Shown piece after piece: positions 50,398-60,256 of a stretch of DNA of 64,000 bases. The stretch is taken from positions 107,171-171,170 of the forward strand of contig NZ_KQ948870.1 of the NCBI RefSeq assembly GCF_001514215.1, read 5' to 3'. The DNA is from Streptomyces bungoensis. GTDB taxonomy: Bacteria > Actinomycetota > Actinomycetes > Streptomycetales > Streptomycetaceae. Under the pieces are notes generated by a model. It was not told where the DNA came from, did not search any database, and was given only the letters and a program-made list of their open reading frames with translations. Within the stretch, counting starts at the first letter, position 1. Every line of letters begins with the position of its first letter. The translations under genes were made by a program, and so were the position numbers.

Positions 50398-50553
50398 TGG
50401 GACAGACACGTACCCCCGGACGAGATCCGTAACTGTCCTTTCGCTCAACTGGACGTACGACAAAGGGAAAGGGTTGCCCGGCGCCGGCTAACGGGTCGAT
50501 CACGACGGTGCGGCCACCCGGCGTACACCCGACACGCCAGGCAGCCGGCGGCC

Positions 50554-53307
50554 CTACTCCGACTCCCCGCGGATCAGGGCGAGCACCCCGTCGAGTTCCT
50601 CGGGCTTGACCAGGACGTCGCGCGCCTTGGAACCCTCGCTGGGACCCACGATGTTCCGGGACTCCATGAGGTCCATCAGCCGGCCCGCCTTGGCGAAGCC
50701 GACGCGCAGCTTGCGCTGCAGCATGGACGTCGACCCGAACTGGGTGGAGACCACCAGCTCGGCCGCCTGGCACAGCAGGTCGAGGTCGTCGCCGATGTCC
50801 TCGTCGATCTCCTTCTTCTGCTTGGTGCCCACGGTGACGTCGTCCCGGAAGACCGGCGTCATCTGCTCCTTGCAGTGCCGGACGACGGCCGCGACCTCCT
50901 CCTCGGTCACGAAGGCGCCCTGCATACGCGTCGGCTTGTTGGCGCCCATCGGCAGGAACAGCCCGTCGCCCTTGCCGATCAGCTTCTCGGCGCCGGGCTG
51001 GTCGAGGATGACCCGGGAGTCGGCGAGCGAGGAGGTGGCGAACGCCAGCCGTGAGGGGACGTTGGCCTTGATGAGTCCGGTGACCACGTCGACCGACGGC
51101 CGCTGGGTGGCGAGCACCAGGTGGATGCCGGCCGCGCGCGCGAGCTGCGTGATGCGCACGATGGCGTCCTCGACGTCGCGCGGGGCGACCATCATCAGGT
51201 CGGCCAGCTCGTCCACGATCACCAGCAGGTAAGGGTACGGCTGCAGCTCCCGCTCGCTGCCCTGGGGCGGCTCGACCTTGCCCTCGCGCACCGCGCGGTT
51301 GAAGTCGTCGATGTGCCGGTACCCGTAGGCCGCCAGGTCGTCGTACCTGAGGTCCATCTCCCGCACGACCCACTGCAGCGCCTCGGCGGCCCGCTTGGGG
51401 TTGGTGATGATCGGCGTGATCAGGTGCGGGATGCCCTCGTAGGCGGTCAGCTCGACCCGCTTGGGGTCGACCAGGATCATCCGGACGTCCTCGGGGGTCG
51501 CCCGCATCATGACCGAGGTGATCAGGCAGTTGATGCAGGACGACTTGCCGGACCCGGTGGCGCCGGCGACGAGCATGTGCGGCATCTTCGCCAGCGAGTG
51601 CATCACGTACCCGCCCTCGACGTCCTTGCCGAAGGCGACCAGCATCGGGTCGTCGTCCTCGGCGGACTCCGCGAGGCGCAGCACGTCGCCGAGGTTGACC
51701 ATCTCGCGGTCGGTGTTGGGGATCTCGATGCCGACCGCGGACTTGCCGGGGATCGGGCTGATGATCCGCACGTCCGGGCTGGCGACCGCGTACGCGATGT
51801 TCTTCGTCAGCGCGGTGATGCGCTCGACCTTCACGGCCGGGCCGAGTTCGACCTCGTAGCGGGTGACCGTCGGGCCGCGTGTGAAGCCGGTGACGGCGGC
51901 GTCGACCTTGAACTCGGTGAAGACCTGGGTGAGCGAGGCGACGACCGCGTCGTTGGCGGCGCTGCGCGCCTTGCCCGGGCCGCCGCGGTGGAGCAGGTCC
52001 AGCGAGGGCAGCGCGTAGGTGATGTCCCCGGCGAGCTGCAGCTGCTCCGCGCGCGGGGGCAGCTCCCGGGGCTCCTCTGGCGCCTTCTTGGTGAGGTCGG
52101 GGACGACGCTTCCGGTGCCGAGCCTCTCCCGCTGGGGCCGGGCGGCCGGGACGGGCGCCGGAGCGGGCGCGGCCTCGGGTCCGGCGGCGGGAGCGGGCAC
52201 CGGAGTGGTGTCCTCCCGCTCGCCCGCGCTCACGCCCTGGGTGAGGTCGGCGACGAGCGGGGACGGCGGCATGCCGTGCAGGACCGCGCCGTCGAGCGCG
52301 GCCGCGGCGGCGGCCGCCACGTCCACGGCGTCCTGCCGCCGGTGCGGATCGGGCTGCGGCACCGCGGAGCGCCGGGGGCGGCCGCGGCGCTGCGAGAGGG
52401 CCTCCTCCTCCGCGCTCTCGGGGTCGTACGCCTCCGGGCCGCCGCGGCGCCTGCGGGGGCGCGCGGGCAGCGCCTCGCGCCACTGCTCCTCGTACCGCTC
52501 GTCGTCCCCGGCCTGCTCGTAGTACTCCTCCGGCTCGGGCAGCAGGCCCAGGCGGACGCCGAGCATGCGCAGCCGCTGCGGGACGGCGTTGACCGGGGTC
52601 GCGGTGACCACGAGCAGCCCGAAGACGGTGAGCAGCACCAGCAGGGGGACGGCCAGCACCGCGGTCATGGTGTACGTCAGCGGGGTCGCCGCCGCCCAGC
52701 CGATGAGGCCGCCGGCGTCCCTTATCGCCTGCATGCCGTGGCTGCGGGCGGGCGAGCCGCAGGCGATGTGGATCTGCCCGAGCACGCCGATGAGAAGCGC
52801 GGACAGGCCGATCACGATCCTGCCGTTGGCCTCCGGCTGCTCCGGGTGCCGGATGAACCGCACGGCGATCACCGCGAGCAGGATGGGAACCAGCAGGTCG
52901 AGCCGGCCGAAGGCGCCGGTGACGAGGATCTCCACCAGGTCGCCGACCGGGCCGCGCAGGTCGGCCCAGGTGCCAGCGGCGACGATCAGCGCGACGGCGA
53001 GGAGCAGCAGCGCGACGCCGTCCTTGCGGTGGGCCGGGTCGAGGTTCTTCGCTCCCTGCCCTATGCCCCGGAAGACGGCGCCGACGGCGTGCGCGAGACC
53101 CAGCCAGACGGCGCGCACGAGCCGGAGCACGCCCCCGGTGGGGCTGGGCGCGGGTCTCGGCGGCGCGGCCTTCCTGGCCGGGGCCCGCTTGGCGGGCGCC
53201 TTCCGGGCCGGGGCCTTCTTCGCGGCGGCCTTCTTCACCGGAGCCTTCGCCGGAGCAGCCGCCTTCCTGGCGGTCTGCTTCTTGGCTGCGGGAGGACGTG
53301 AGGCCAT
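50554..53307 (-). CDS. ftsK: DNA translocase FtsK/SpoIIIE
   Basis: 917 residues. Pumps chromosomal DNA out of closing septa during sporulation. An N-terminal Lys/Ala/Pro-rich basic stretch (KKAAAKKAPARKAPAKRAPARK) resembles histone H1 tails. Four membrane helices follow (about 105-245), then a long charged linker, the motor domain with Walker A AGATGSGKSS (near residue 582) and the QRPSVDVVTGLIKANVPSR helix, and the winged-helix gamma domain at the C-terminus for KOPS recognition. ATG at 53307; SD weak. Confidence 0.94.
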   Translation of the reverse strand: MASRPPAAKKQTARKAAAPAKAPVKKAAAKKAPARKAPAKRAPARKAAPPRPAPSPTGGVLRLVRAVWLGLAHAVGAVFRGIGQGAKNLDPAHRKDGVALLLLAVALIVAAGTWADLRGPVGDLVEILVTGAFGRLDLLVPILLAVIAVRFIRHPEQPEANGRIVIGLSALLIGVLGQIHIACGSPARSHGMQAIRDAGGLIGWAAATPLTYTMTAVLAVPLLVLLTVFGLLVVTATPVNAVPQRLRMLGVRLGLLPEPEEYYEQAGDDERYEEQWREALPARPRRRRGGPEAYDPESAEEEALSQRRGRPRRSAVPQPDPHRRQDAVDVAAAAAAALDGAVLHGMPPSPLVADLTQGVSAGEREDTTPVPAPAAGPEAAPAPAPVPAARPQRERLGTGSVVPDLTKKAPEEPRELPPRAEQLQLAGDITYALPSLDLLHRGGPGKARSAANDAVVASLTQVFTEFKVDAAVTGFTRGPTVTRYEVELGPAVKVERITALTKNIAYAVASPDVRIISPIPGKSAVGIEIPNTDREMVNLGDVLRLAESAEDDDPMLVAFGKDVEGGYVMHSLAKMPHMLVAGATGSGKSSCINCLITSVMMRATPEDVRMILVDPKRVELTAYEGIPHLITPIITNPKRAAEALQWVVREMDLRYDDLAAYGYRHIDDFNRAVREGKVEPPQGSERELQPYPYLLVIVDELADLMMVAPRDVEDAIVRITQLARAAGIHLVLATQRPSVDVVTGLIKANVPSRLAFATSSLADSRVILDQPGAEKLIGKGDGLFLPMGANKPTRMQGAFVTEEEVAAVVRHCKEQMTPVFRDDVTVGTKQKKEIDEDIGDDLDLLCQAAELVVSTQFGSTSMLQRKLRVGFAKAGRLMDLMESRNIVGPSEGSKARDVLVKPEELDGVLALIRGESE

Positions 53308-53389
53308 GGGGTGAGGTTACCGGTGCGGACGGCAGCGGACACGTGTGCCCACTGCTTCACCCGTTCGTGTCGCCCCTGCGCGGGCGCGG

Positions 53390-53436
53390 AACTGACGCGC
53401 GCTCACGGGCAACTCCGCGCCCCGCACGCGTCAGTT
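53390..53436 (-). terminator. Hairpin overlapping the osaB stop codon
   Basis: A 10-bp perfect dyad AACTGACGCG/CGCGTCAGTT (53390-53399 with 53427-53436) with a 27-nt structured loop. The right arm contains the osaB stop. Possible terminator for osaB or a translation-coupled structure ahead of ftsK. Confidence 0.4.
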
Positions 53437-54108
53437 CTGGGACGGCACCGGCGCGCCGCCGCCCGCCCCGGGCTCCAGGGCGTCCAGCGCGCGGCGCAAC
53501 CCCGTGAGCTTGCGTTCGAGATGGGCCGCCGTGGCCACCGCGGCCGCGTCCGCCGAGTCGTCGTCCAGCTGCTTGGACAGCGCCTCCGCCTGCTCCTCGA
53601 CGGCGGCGAGCCGGGCCGACAGCTCGGCGAGCAGCCCGGCGGACTCCTTGCCGCCGACCGCGCCCTTGCCGCCGCCCTCCAACTGCAGCCGCAGCAGCGC
53701 CGCCTGCTCCCGCAGCTGGCAGTTCTTCATGTACAGCTCGACGAACACGGAGACCTTCGCGCGCAGCACCCACGGGTCGAACGGCTTGGAGATGTAGTCG
53801 ACCGCGCCCGCCGCGTAGCCCCGGAAGGTGTGGTGCGGGCCGTGGTTGATCGCGGTGAGGAAGATGATCGGGATGTCCCGGGTCCGCTCCCGCCGCTTGA
53901 TGTGCGCCGCGGTCTCGAATCCGTCCATGCCCGGCATCTGGACATCCAGCAGAATGACCGCGAAATCGTCCGTCAGCAGCGCTTTGAGCGCTTCCTCCCC
54001 GCTCGATGCCCGCACCAGCGTCTGATCGAGCGCAGAGAGGATGGCCTCCAGCGCCAGCAGATTCTCCGGCCGGTCATCGACCAGGAGGATCTTGGCCTTC
54101 TGCACCAT
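53431..54108 (-). CDS. osaB: Response regulator OsaB (osmoadaptation)
   Basis: 225 residues. Receiver domain with VDDRPEN (10-16), phospho-acceptor D55 in VILLDVQMPGMDG and SKPFDPWVLRAKV. The C-terminal 80 residues are a coiled coil (LREQAALLRLQLEGG, LLAELSARLAAVEEQAEALSKQL) with no DNA-binding domain, so output is by protein contact. ATG at 54108 with GGAGGG 6 nt upstream. Adjacent to the hybrid kinase osaA; S. coelicolor OsaB is required for aerial growth at high osmolarity. The 274-bp gap to osaA probably holds its own promoter; no consensus was confirmed. Confidence 0.9.
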   Translation of the reverse strand: MVQKAKILLVDDRPENLLALEAILSALDQTLVRASSGEEALKALLTDDFAVILLDVQMPGMDGFETAAHIKRRERTRDIPIIFLTAINHGPHHTFRGYAAGAVDYISKPFDPWVLRAKVSVFVELYMKNCQLREQAALLRLQLEGGGKGAVGGKESAGLLAELSARLAAVEEQAEALSKQLDDDSADAAAVATAAHLERKLTGLRRALDALEPGAGGGAPVPSQN

Positions 54109-54382
54109 GGCCCGCCCTCCTCGCCCCGGCGGTACACCGGGCGCCGCCCCAGGGGACGACTCCCTTTCGCCGTCCGTCCTTGTGCCGGTCATCGTAGCCG
54201 CACCCCGCCTGTCGCCACACCCTGTCACCGCGATGTCACTGTGCACGTACCGGAAACGCCGCAGGAGCCCGGAAGGTTCCCGGAATCCGGTATTCCCACA
54301 CCTCCACGGACCGTGCGGCCCGCCGTCCCCGGGAGCACGCCCGGGGTTCCCGCGGCGTTCACCCGGGCCCCCCGCCGGACCG

Positions 54383-57300
54383 TCACCCGGCCCTCATCCA
54401 CTGTCGCATGACCGTCAGCAGGTGATCGGGGTCGACCGGCTTGGTCACGTAGTCGGTGGCGCCCGACTCGATGGCCTTCTCCCGGTCGCCCTTCATCGCC
54501 TTCGCGGTCAGCGCGATGATCGGCAACCCCGCGAACTGGGGCATCCTGCGGATCGCCGTGGTCGTCGCGTACCCGTCCATCTCCGGCATCATGATGTCCA
54601 TCAGCACCACCGCCACGTCGTCGTGCTGCTCGAGCACCTCGATGCCCTCGCGGCCGTTCTCGGCGTACAGCACCGACAGCCCGTGCTGCTCCAGGACGCT
54701 GGTGAGCGCGAACACGTTGCGGATGTCGTCGTCGACGATCAGCACCTTCTCGCCGCCGAAGCGCAACCCGCGCGCGGGCTGCGGCGCGTTCTCCTGCTCG
54801 GCGACCGTCGTCCACTGCTCGGGCCGCTGCTCGGGCGGCGGCATGCTGCGGCGGCGGCGCCGGAAGAGCGCGGCGGCACCGTTCTGCGTCTCCTGGTACG
54901 ACTTCACCTCGGCCGGCGTCTCGATCTCCGCGGCGGACAGCTCCGAACGCCGGCGCGCCTCGGAGGCGACCAGCTCACCGGCCTCCAGCGGGGCCACCGA
55001 CTGCTGGTAGCCCTGCGGCGGCAGTTCGCTCGGGTGCAGCGGCAGGTACAGCGTGAACGTCGAGCCGCGGCCCGGCTCGCTCTGCGCGTGGATCTCACCG
55101 CCGAGCAGCTGCGCGATCTCCCGCGAGATGGACAGACCGAGGCCGGTGCCGCCGTACTTGCGGCTGGTCGTGCCGTCCGCCTGCTTGAACGCCTCGAAGA
55201 TCACCCGCATCTTGCTGGCCGCGATCCCGATGCCGGTGTCGGTCACCGAGAACGCGATCAGCGGCGCGTCCGGATCGGCGAGCGACCCGGTCTCCAGCAG
55301 CTGCTCGCGGATGCCCACCGGCACGTCGGCGCCGGCCGGCCGGATCACCAGCTCCACCGACCCGGAGTCGGTGAACTTCACCGCGTTGGACAGCAGGTTC
55401 CGCAGCACCTGCAGCAGCCGCTGCTCGTCGGTGTGCAGGGTCGCGGGCAGCTCCGGGGAGACCCGCACGGACAGGTCCAGGCCCTTCTCCGCGGTCAGCG
55501 GCCGGAAGGTGGCCTCCACGTAGTCCACGAGCTGGACGAGCGCGATACGGGTCGGGGAGACGTCCATCTTGCCCGCCTCGACCTTCGACAGGTCGAGGAT
55601 GTCGTTGATCAGCTGCAGCAGGTCCGAGCCCGCCCCGTGGATGGTCTCGGCGAACTCCACCTGCTTCGGCGAGAGGTTGCCCTCGGCGTTGTCGGCGAGC
55701 AGCTTGGCCAGGATCAGCAGCGAGTTCAGCGGGGTGCGCAGCTCGTGCGACATGTTGGCGAGGAACTCGCTCTTGTAGCGCATCGACACCGCGAGCTGCT
55801 CGGCGCGCTCCTCCAGGACCTGCCGGGCCTCCTCGATCTCGGTGTTCTTCACCTCGATGTCCCGGTTCTGCCGGGCCAGCAGCTCGGCCTTCTCCTCCAG
55901 CTCGGCGTTGGAGGCCTGCAGCGCCTTCTGCCGGTTCTCCAACTCCGCCGACCGCTCACGCAGTTGCTCGGTCAGCTCCTGCGACTGCTTCAGCAGCTGC
56001 TCGGTCTTGGTGTTGACCGAGATGGTGTTGACGCTGGTCGCGATCATCTCGGCGATCTGGTTGAGGAAGTCCTTCTGGATCTGCGTGAACGGCGTGAACG
56101 ACGCCAGCTCGATCACCCCGAGCACCGTGCCCTCGAACAGCACCGGCAGCACGATCACCTGGGCGGGCGGGGCCTCACCGAGCCCGGAGGAGATCTTCAG
56201 GTAGCCGCTGGGCGCGTTCTCCACCAGGATCGTGCGCTTCTCCTCGGCCGCCGTGCCGATCAGCGCCTCGCCCGGCCGGAACGACGCCGGCATGGAGCCC
56301 ATCGAGTAGCCGTACGAGCCGAGCATCCGCAGCTCGTACGGGTCCTCGCCGCCACCACCGAGGTCCTGGCCCTCCATCAGCGGCATCGCGACGAAGAACG
56401 CGCCGTGCTGCGCGGAGACCACGGGGGTCAGCTCGCTCATGATCAGCGAGGCGACGTCCTCCAGGTCCCGGCGGCCCTGCATCAGCGCCGAGATGCGGGC
56501 CAGGTTGCCCTTCAGCCAGTCCTGCTCCTTGTTGGCGATCGTGGTGTCGCGCAGGTTGGCGATCATCTTGTTGATGTAGTCCTGCAGCTCCTGGATCTCG
56601 CCGGACGCGTCCACGTCGATCTTCAGGTTCAGGTCGCCGCGGGTCACCGCGGTCGCCACGCGCGCGATGGCACGCACCTGCCGGGTCAGGTTCCCGGCCA
56701 TCTCGTTCACCGACTCCGTCAGGTCCCGCCAGGTGCCGTCGACGTCCCGCACCCGCGCCTGCCCGCCGAGCTGCCCCTCGGTGCCCACCTCGCGGGCCAC
56801 CCGGGTGACCTCCTCGGCGAAGCTGGACAGCTGGTCGACCATCGTGTTGATCGTCGTCTTCAGCTCGAGGATCTCGCCCCGCGCGTCGATGTCGATCTTC
56901 TTCGTCAGGTCGCCCTTGGCGATGGCCGTCGTCACCATGGCGATGTTGCGCACCTGACCGGTCAGGTTGGACGCCATCTGGTTCACCGACTCGGTGAGGT
57001 CCTTCCAGGTGCCGGCCACACCCGGTACGTGCGCCTGGCCGCCCAGGATGCCGTCCGTGCCCACCTCGCGGGCCACCTTGGTGACCTGGTCGGCGAACGA
57101 GCTCAGCGTCTTGACCATCGTGTTGATGGTGTCGGCGAGCTGGGCCACCTCGCCGCGCGCCTCGATGGTCACCTGCCGCGTCAGGTCGCCGTTGGCGACC
57201 GCCGCCGCGACCTGCGAGATGTTGCGCACCTGCATGGTCAGGTTGTTGGCCATCAGGTTGACGTTGTTGCTGAGGTCCTTCCAGATGCCCGTGACGCCCG

Positions 57301-59845
57301 GCACGTGCGCCTGCCCGCCCAGGATGCCCTCGGTGCCCACCTCGCGCGCCACCCGGGTCACCTGCTCGGCGAAGCTGGACAGCTGGTCGACCATCGTGTT
57401 GACCGTGGTGACGAGCTCGAGGATCTCGCCCTTGGCGTCGACGGTGATCTTCTTGGACAGGTCGCCCTTGGCGACCGCCGTCGTGACCTCGGCGATGTTG
57501 CGCACCTGGATGGTCAGGTTGTTCGCCATGAAGTTCACGGACTGCGTGAGGTCCTTCCAGGTGCCGGAGACGCCCTGGACCTCGGCCTGGCCGCCGAGGA
57601 TGCCCTCCGTACCCACCTCGCGGGCCACCCGCGTGACCTCCTGGGCGAACGACGACAGCTGGTCGACCATCGTGTTCAGGGTGTTCTTCAGCTCCAGGAT
57701 CTCGCCGCGCGCGTCCACGGTGATCTTCTGCGACAGGTCACCGCGCGCCACCGCCGTGGCGACCTGGGCGATGTTGCGCACCTGGGCGGTCAGGTTGCCC
57801 GCCATGCCGTTCACCGAGTCGGTGAGGTCCCGCCACACACCCGCCACGCCCGGCACCTGCGCCTGGCCGCCGAGGCGCCCCTCGGTGCCCACGTCCCGGG
57901 CGACCCGGGTCACCTGGTCGGCGAAGGCGGACAGCTGGTCCACCATCGTGTTGATGGTGTTCTTCAGCTCGAGGATCTCCCCGCGCGCGTCGACGTCGAT
58001 CTTCTGCGAAAGGTCACCGCGCGCCACGGCCGTCGTCACCTGGGCGATGTTGCGCACCTGACCGGTCAGGTTGGACGCCATCGAGTTGACGGAGTCCGTC
58101 AGCTCCTTCCACGTGCCCGACACGCCGTCCACGCGCGCCTGGCCGCCGAGGCGCCCCTCGGTGCCCACGTCCCGGGCCATCCGGGTCACCTGGTCGGCGA
58201 AGCTCGACAGCTGGTCCACCATCGTGTTCACGGTGTTCTTCAGCTGGAGCATCTCACCGGAGACGTCCACCGTGACCTTCTGCGACAGGTCGCCGTTGGC
58301 CACCGCCGTGGTCACCTGGGCGATGTTGCGCACCTGACCGGTGAGGTTCCGGAACGCGGTGTTGACGGAGTCCGTCAGGTCCTTCCAGGTCCCGGCCGCG
58401 CCCGGCACCTGCGCCTGGCCGCCCAGCTCGCCCTCGACGCCGATCTCCCGCGCCACCCGGGTCACCTCGGCGCCGAACGCCGACAGCTGGTCCACCATGC
58501 CGTTGACGGTGTTCTTCAGCTCCAGCATCTCGCCGGCCACGTCCACGGTGACCTTCTGCGACAGGTCACCGCTGGCCACCGCGGTCGTCACCGCGGCGAT
58601 GTCCCGCACCTGCGTCGTCAGGTTCCGGAACACCGTGTTGACGGAGTCCGTCAGGTCCTTCCAGGTCCCGGCGACGCCCGGCACCGTCGCCTGACCGCCC
58701 AGCCGGCCCTCGCCGCCGACCTCGTTGGCCACGCGCGTGACCTCGTCCGCGAAGATCCGCAGCGTCTCGGTCATCTGGTTGATCGTGTCGGCGAGCTGCG
58801 CGACCTCCCCGCGCGCGGGGACGGTCACCTTCTGCGACAGGTCGCCGTTGGCCACGGCGGTCGTCACCTGGGCGATGCCGCGCACCTGGGCCGTCAGGTT
58901 GCCGGCCATCAGGTTCACCGAGTCGGTGAGTTCCTTCCAGGTGCCGTCGACGCCCGGAACGTGGGCCTGGCCGCCGAGGATGCCGTCCGTGCCGACCTCG
59001 CGCGCGACCCGCGTCACCTCCGAGGAGAACGCGGAGAGCTGGTCGACCATCGTGTTGACGGTGTTCTTCAGCTCCAGCATCTCGCCGGCGACGTGCACGG
59101 TGACCTTCCGCGACAGGTCGCCCTTGGCGACCGCGGTGGTCACCAGGGCGATGTCCCGCACCTGCGCCGTCAGCCGGGACGCCATCGTGTTGACGGAGTC
59201 CGTGAGGTCCTTCCACGACCCCGACAGCCCCCGCACGCGCGCCTGGCCGCCGAGCTTGCCCTCGGTGCCGACCTCGCTGGCCACGCGCGTGACCTCGTCG
59301 GTGAAGGTCGACAGCTGGTCCACCAGGTTGTTGACCGTGCGGCCCACCTTCAGGAACTCGCCGCGCAGCGGATGCCCGGTGGTCCCGTCCGGCGCCTGGG
59401 TGCGCAGGTCCATGCGCGGCGACAGATCACCCTCCGCGACCCCCGTCAGCACCCGGCCGACCTCGGAGACGGGCCACACGAGGTCGTCGACGAGGGCGTT
59501 GGAGTTGTCGATGGCCGTGGCCCAGGAGCCCTCGCAGGCGCCCGTCTCCAGCCGCTCCGTGAGCTTTCCCTCACGCCCCACCATGCGGCGCACCCGGGAC
59601 AGCTCACCGGTCAGGTGCAGATTGCGGTCGGCCACCTCGTTGAAGACCGCCGCGATCTCCGACATCACGCCGTCCCCGGACACCGTGAGCCGTTTGCGGA
59701 AGTTCCCGTCGCGCATCGCCACGAGAGCCGCCAGCAGCCGGTTGAGGCCGGCGGTGTCCACGGTGGTGGTCCCGCCGCTCCTGCTCAGGGATGGTCCGCC
59801 TTTCGCGCGCGTCTTCGTGCCCCGCGTCGCTGCGCCAGACTCCAC
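54383..59845 (-). CDS. osaA: Poly-HAMP hybrid histidine kinase OsaA
   Basis: 1820 residues, no membrane segment. The order is an N-terminal region (1-211) with HAMP-like parts, nine complete 92-residue HAMP repeats (212-1039), a tenth partial one, a GAF domain (about 1115-1260), a coiled coil, HisKA with H1367 (MSHELRTPLNS), HATPase (NLLSNAVKFTDSG, GTGLGLSISREIA) and a C-terminal receiver with D1750 (VVLMDIMMPEMDG). It is the sensor partner of OsaB in osmoadaptation. The GTG at 59845 is chosen for its GGAGG 6 nt upstream; upstream in-frame ATGs add an unconserved extension. The 92-residue repeat length equals that of fungal Nik1/Os-1 kinases. Confidence 0.9.
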   Translation of the reverse strand: MESGAATRGTKTRAKGGPSLSRSGGTTTVDTAGLNRLLAALVAMRDGNFRKRLTVSGDGVMSEIAAVFNEVADRNLHLTGELSRVRRMVGREGKLTERLETGACEGSWATAIDNSNALVDDLVWPVSEVGRVLTGVAEGDLSPRMDLRTQAPDGTTGHPLRGEFLKVGRTVNNLVDQLSTFTDEVTRVASEVGTEGKLGGQARVRGLSGSWKDLTDSVNTMASRLTAQVRDIALVTTAVAKGDLSRKVTVHVAGEMLELKNTVNTMVDQLSAFSSEVTRVAREVGTDGILGGQAHVPGVDGTWKELTDSVNLMAGNLTAQVRGIAQVTTAVANGDLSQKVTVPARGEVAQLADTINQMTETLRIFADEVTRVANEVGGEGRLGGQATVPGVAGTWKDLTDSVNTVFRNLTTQVRDIAAVTTAVASGDLSQKVTVDVAGEMLELKNTVNGMVDQLSAFGAEVTRVAREIGVEGELGGQAQVPGAAGTWKDLTDSVNTAFRNLTGQVRNIAQVTTAVANGDLSQKVTVDVSGEMLQLKNTVNTMVDQLSSFADQVTRMARDVGTEGRLGGQARVDGVSGTWKELTDSVNSMASNLTGQVRNIAQVTTAVARGDLSQKIDVDARGEILELKNTINTMVDQLSAFADQVTRVARDVGTEGRLGGQAQVPGVAGVWRDLTDSVNGMAGNLTAQVRNIAQVATAVARGDLSQKITVDARGEILELKNTLNTMVDQLSSFAQEVTRVAREVGTEGILGGQAEVQGVSGTWKDLTQSVNFMANNLTIQVRNIAEVTTAVAKGDLSKKITVDAKGEILELVTTVNTMVDQLSSFAEQVTRVAREVGTEGILGGQAHVPGVTGIWKDLSNNVNLMANNLTMQVRNISQVAAAVANGDLTRQVTIEARGEVAQLADTINTMVKTLSSFADQVTKVAREVGTDGILGGQAHVPGVAGTWKDLTESVNQMASNLTGQVRNIAMVTTAIAKGDLTKKIDIDARGEILELKTTINTMVDQLSSFAEEVTRVAREVGTEGQLGGQARVRDVDGTWRDLTESVNEMAGNLTRQVRAIARVATAVTRGDLNLKIDVDASGEIQELQDYINKMIANLRDTTIANKEQDWLKGNLARISALMQGRRDLEDVASLIMSELTPVVSAQHGAFFVAMPLMEGQDLGGGGEDPYELRMLGSYGYSMGSMPASFRPGEALIGTAAEEKRTILVENAPSGYLKISSGLGEAPPAQVIVLPVLFEGTVLGVIELASFTPFTQIQKDFLNQIAEMIATSVNTISVNTKTEQLLKQSQELTEQLRERSAELENRQKALQASNAELEEKAELLARQNRDIEVKNTEIEEARQVLEERAEQLAVSMRYKSEFLANMSHELRTPLNSLLILAKLLADNAEGNLSPKQVEFAETIHGAGSDLLQLINDILDLSKVEAGKMDVSPTRIALVQLVDYVEATFRPLTAEKGLDLSVRVSPELPATLHTDEQRLLQVLRNLLSNAVKFTDSGSVELVIRPAGADVPVGIREQLLETGSLADPDAPLIAFSVTDTGIGIAASKMRVIFEAFKQADGTTSRKYGGTGLGLSISREIAQLLGGEIHAQSEPGRGSTFTLYLPLHPSELPPQGYQQSVAPLEAGELVASEARRRSELSAAEIETPAEVKSYQETQNGAAALFRRRRRSMPPPEQRPEQWTTVAEQENAPQPARGLRFGGEKVLIVDDDIRNVFALTSVLEQHGLSVLYAENGREGIEVLEQHDDVAVVLMDIMMPEMDGYATTTAIRRMPQFAGLPIIALTAKAMKGDREKAIESGATDYVTKPVDPDHLLTVMRQWMRAG
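56729..59212 (-). repeat. Nine tandem 276-bp units encoding 92-residue HAMP modules in osaA
   Basis: Each module begins K/R-D/E-L-T/S and contains NLTxQVRxIAxVTTAVAxGDLSxK, MVDQLSxF, EVTRVAREVGTEG and LGGQAxVPGV. Modules are exactly 92 codons, so the array is 9 x 276 bp, with partial copies on both sides. Two modules (third and ninth in protein order counting the N-terminal partial as first) have the variant GEVAQLADTIN. Confidence 0.92.
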
Positions 59846-60256
59846 TGTGTCCCTCCCGGAGGGGTAGACCGTTGCTGCTGTGCTCGGCCGCGTCGGCCCG
59901 GCGTGCCGGTTCCTTGGCATACCGGTTACTTCCGCGTACTCGTTACCGTTCGGTATTTCTGCCAGATGAGATCCGGCCACACCAGAGGCTGCTGCCCGGC
60001 GTACACGTGACGCACGCAGCGCGACCCGACCTTCATCAGAAGCTTGCCCAGTGTTTCACCCCGACCGAACCAGGCCATAACAGTTCGGCAGCTTCGCACA
60101 TCGTCCGCACACCCTGTGGGGGTGAACCGCGGCGACCGGCATCCGTTCGGACCGCGAAGGTAAGTAACCTTGCAAGCGGCTGTCCAGCCGCACCGGTCCG
60201 ACCGGCCTGGGCGGTGGCACGAGAACGAGCGGGCATCGGAGGGGCGGCCGCAGACC
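59846..60256. other. 411-bp divergent control region osaA/osaC
   Basis: No coding potential of note. It is locally less GC-rich (59930-59980) than its surroundings. AAGGT-N5-ACCTT (60157-60171) is a small dyad 85 bp before osaC. No convincing SigB-type promoter (GNNT-N14-16-GGGTAY) was found; GGGTAG at 59871 is close, on the plus strand. Promoters of both genes must lie here. Confidence 0.5.

Noticed and set aside
56729..59212. HAMP repeat array considered as a CRISPR or minisatellite
   Set aside because: The 276-bp period is in frame and encodes 92-residue modules with protein-level conservation; there are no spacers.
59860..59880. GGGTAG as part of a SigB promoter for osaC
   Set aside because: The last base does not fit GGGTAY, no matching -35 is at the right distance, and it lies about 380 bp from the osaC start.
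54041..60010. Nearly 2000-residue plus-strand frame opposite osaA
   Set aside because: It mirrors the HAMP repeats on the other strand (His/Val/Leu-rich repeats). Codon bias and the domains of osaA show that the minus strand is coding.
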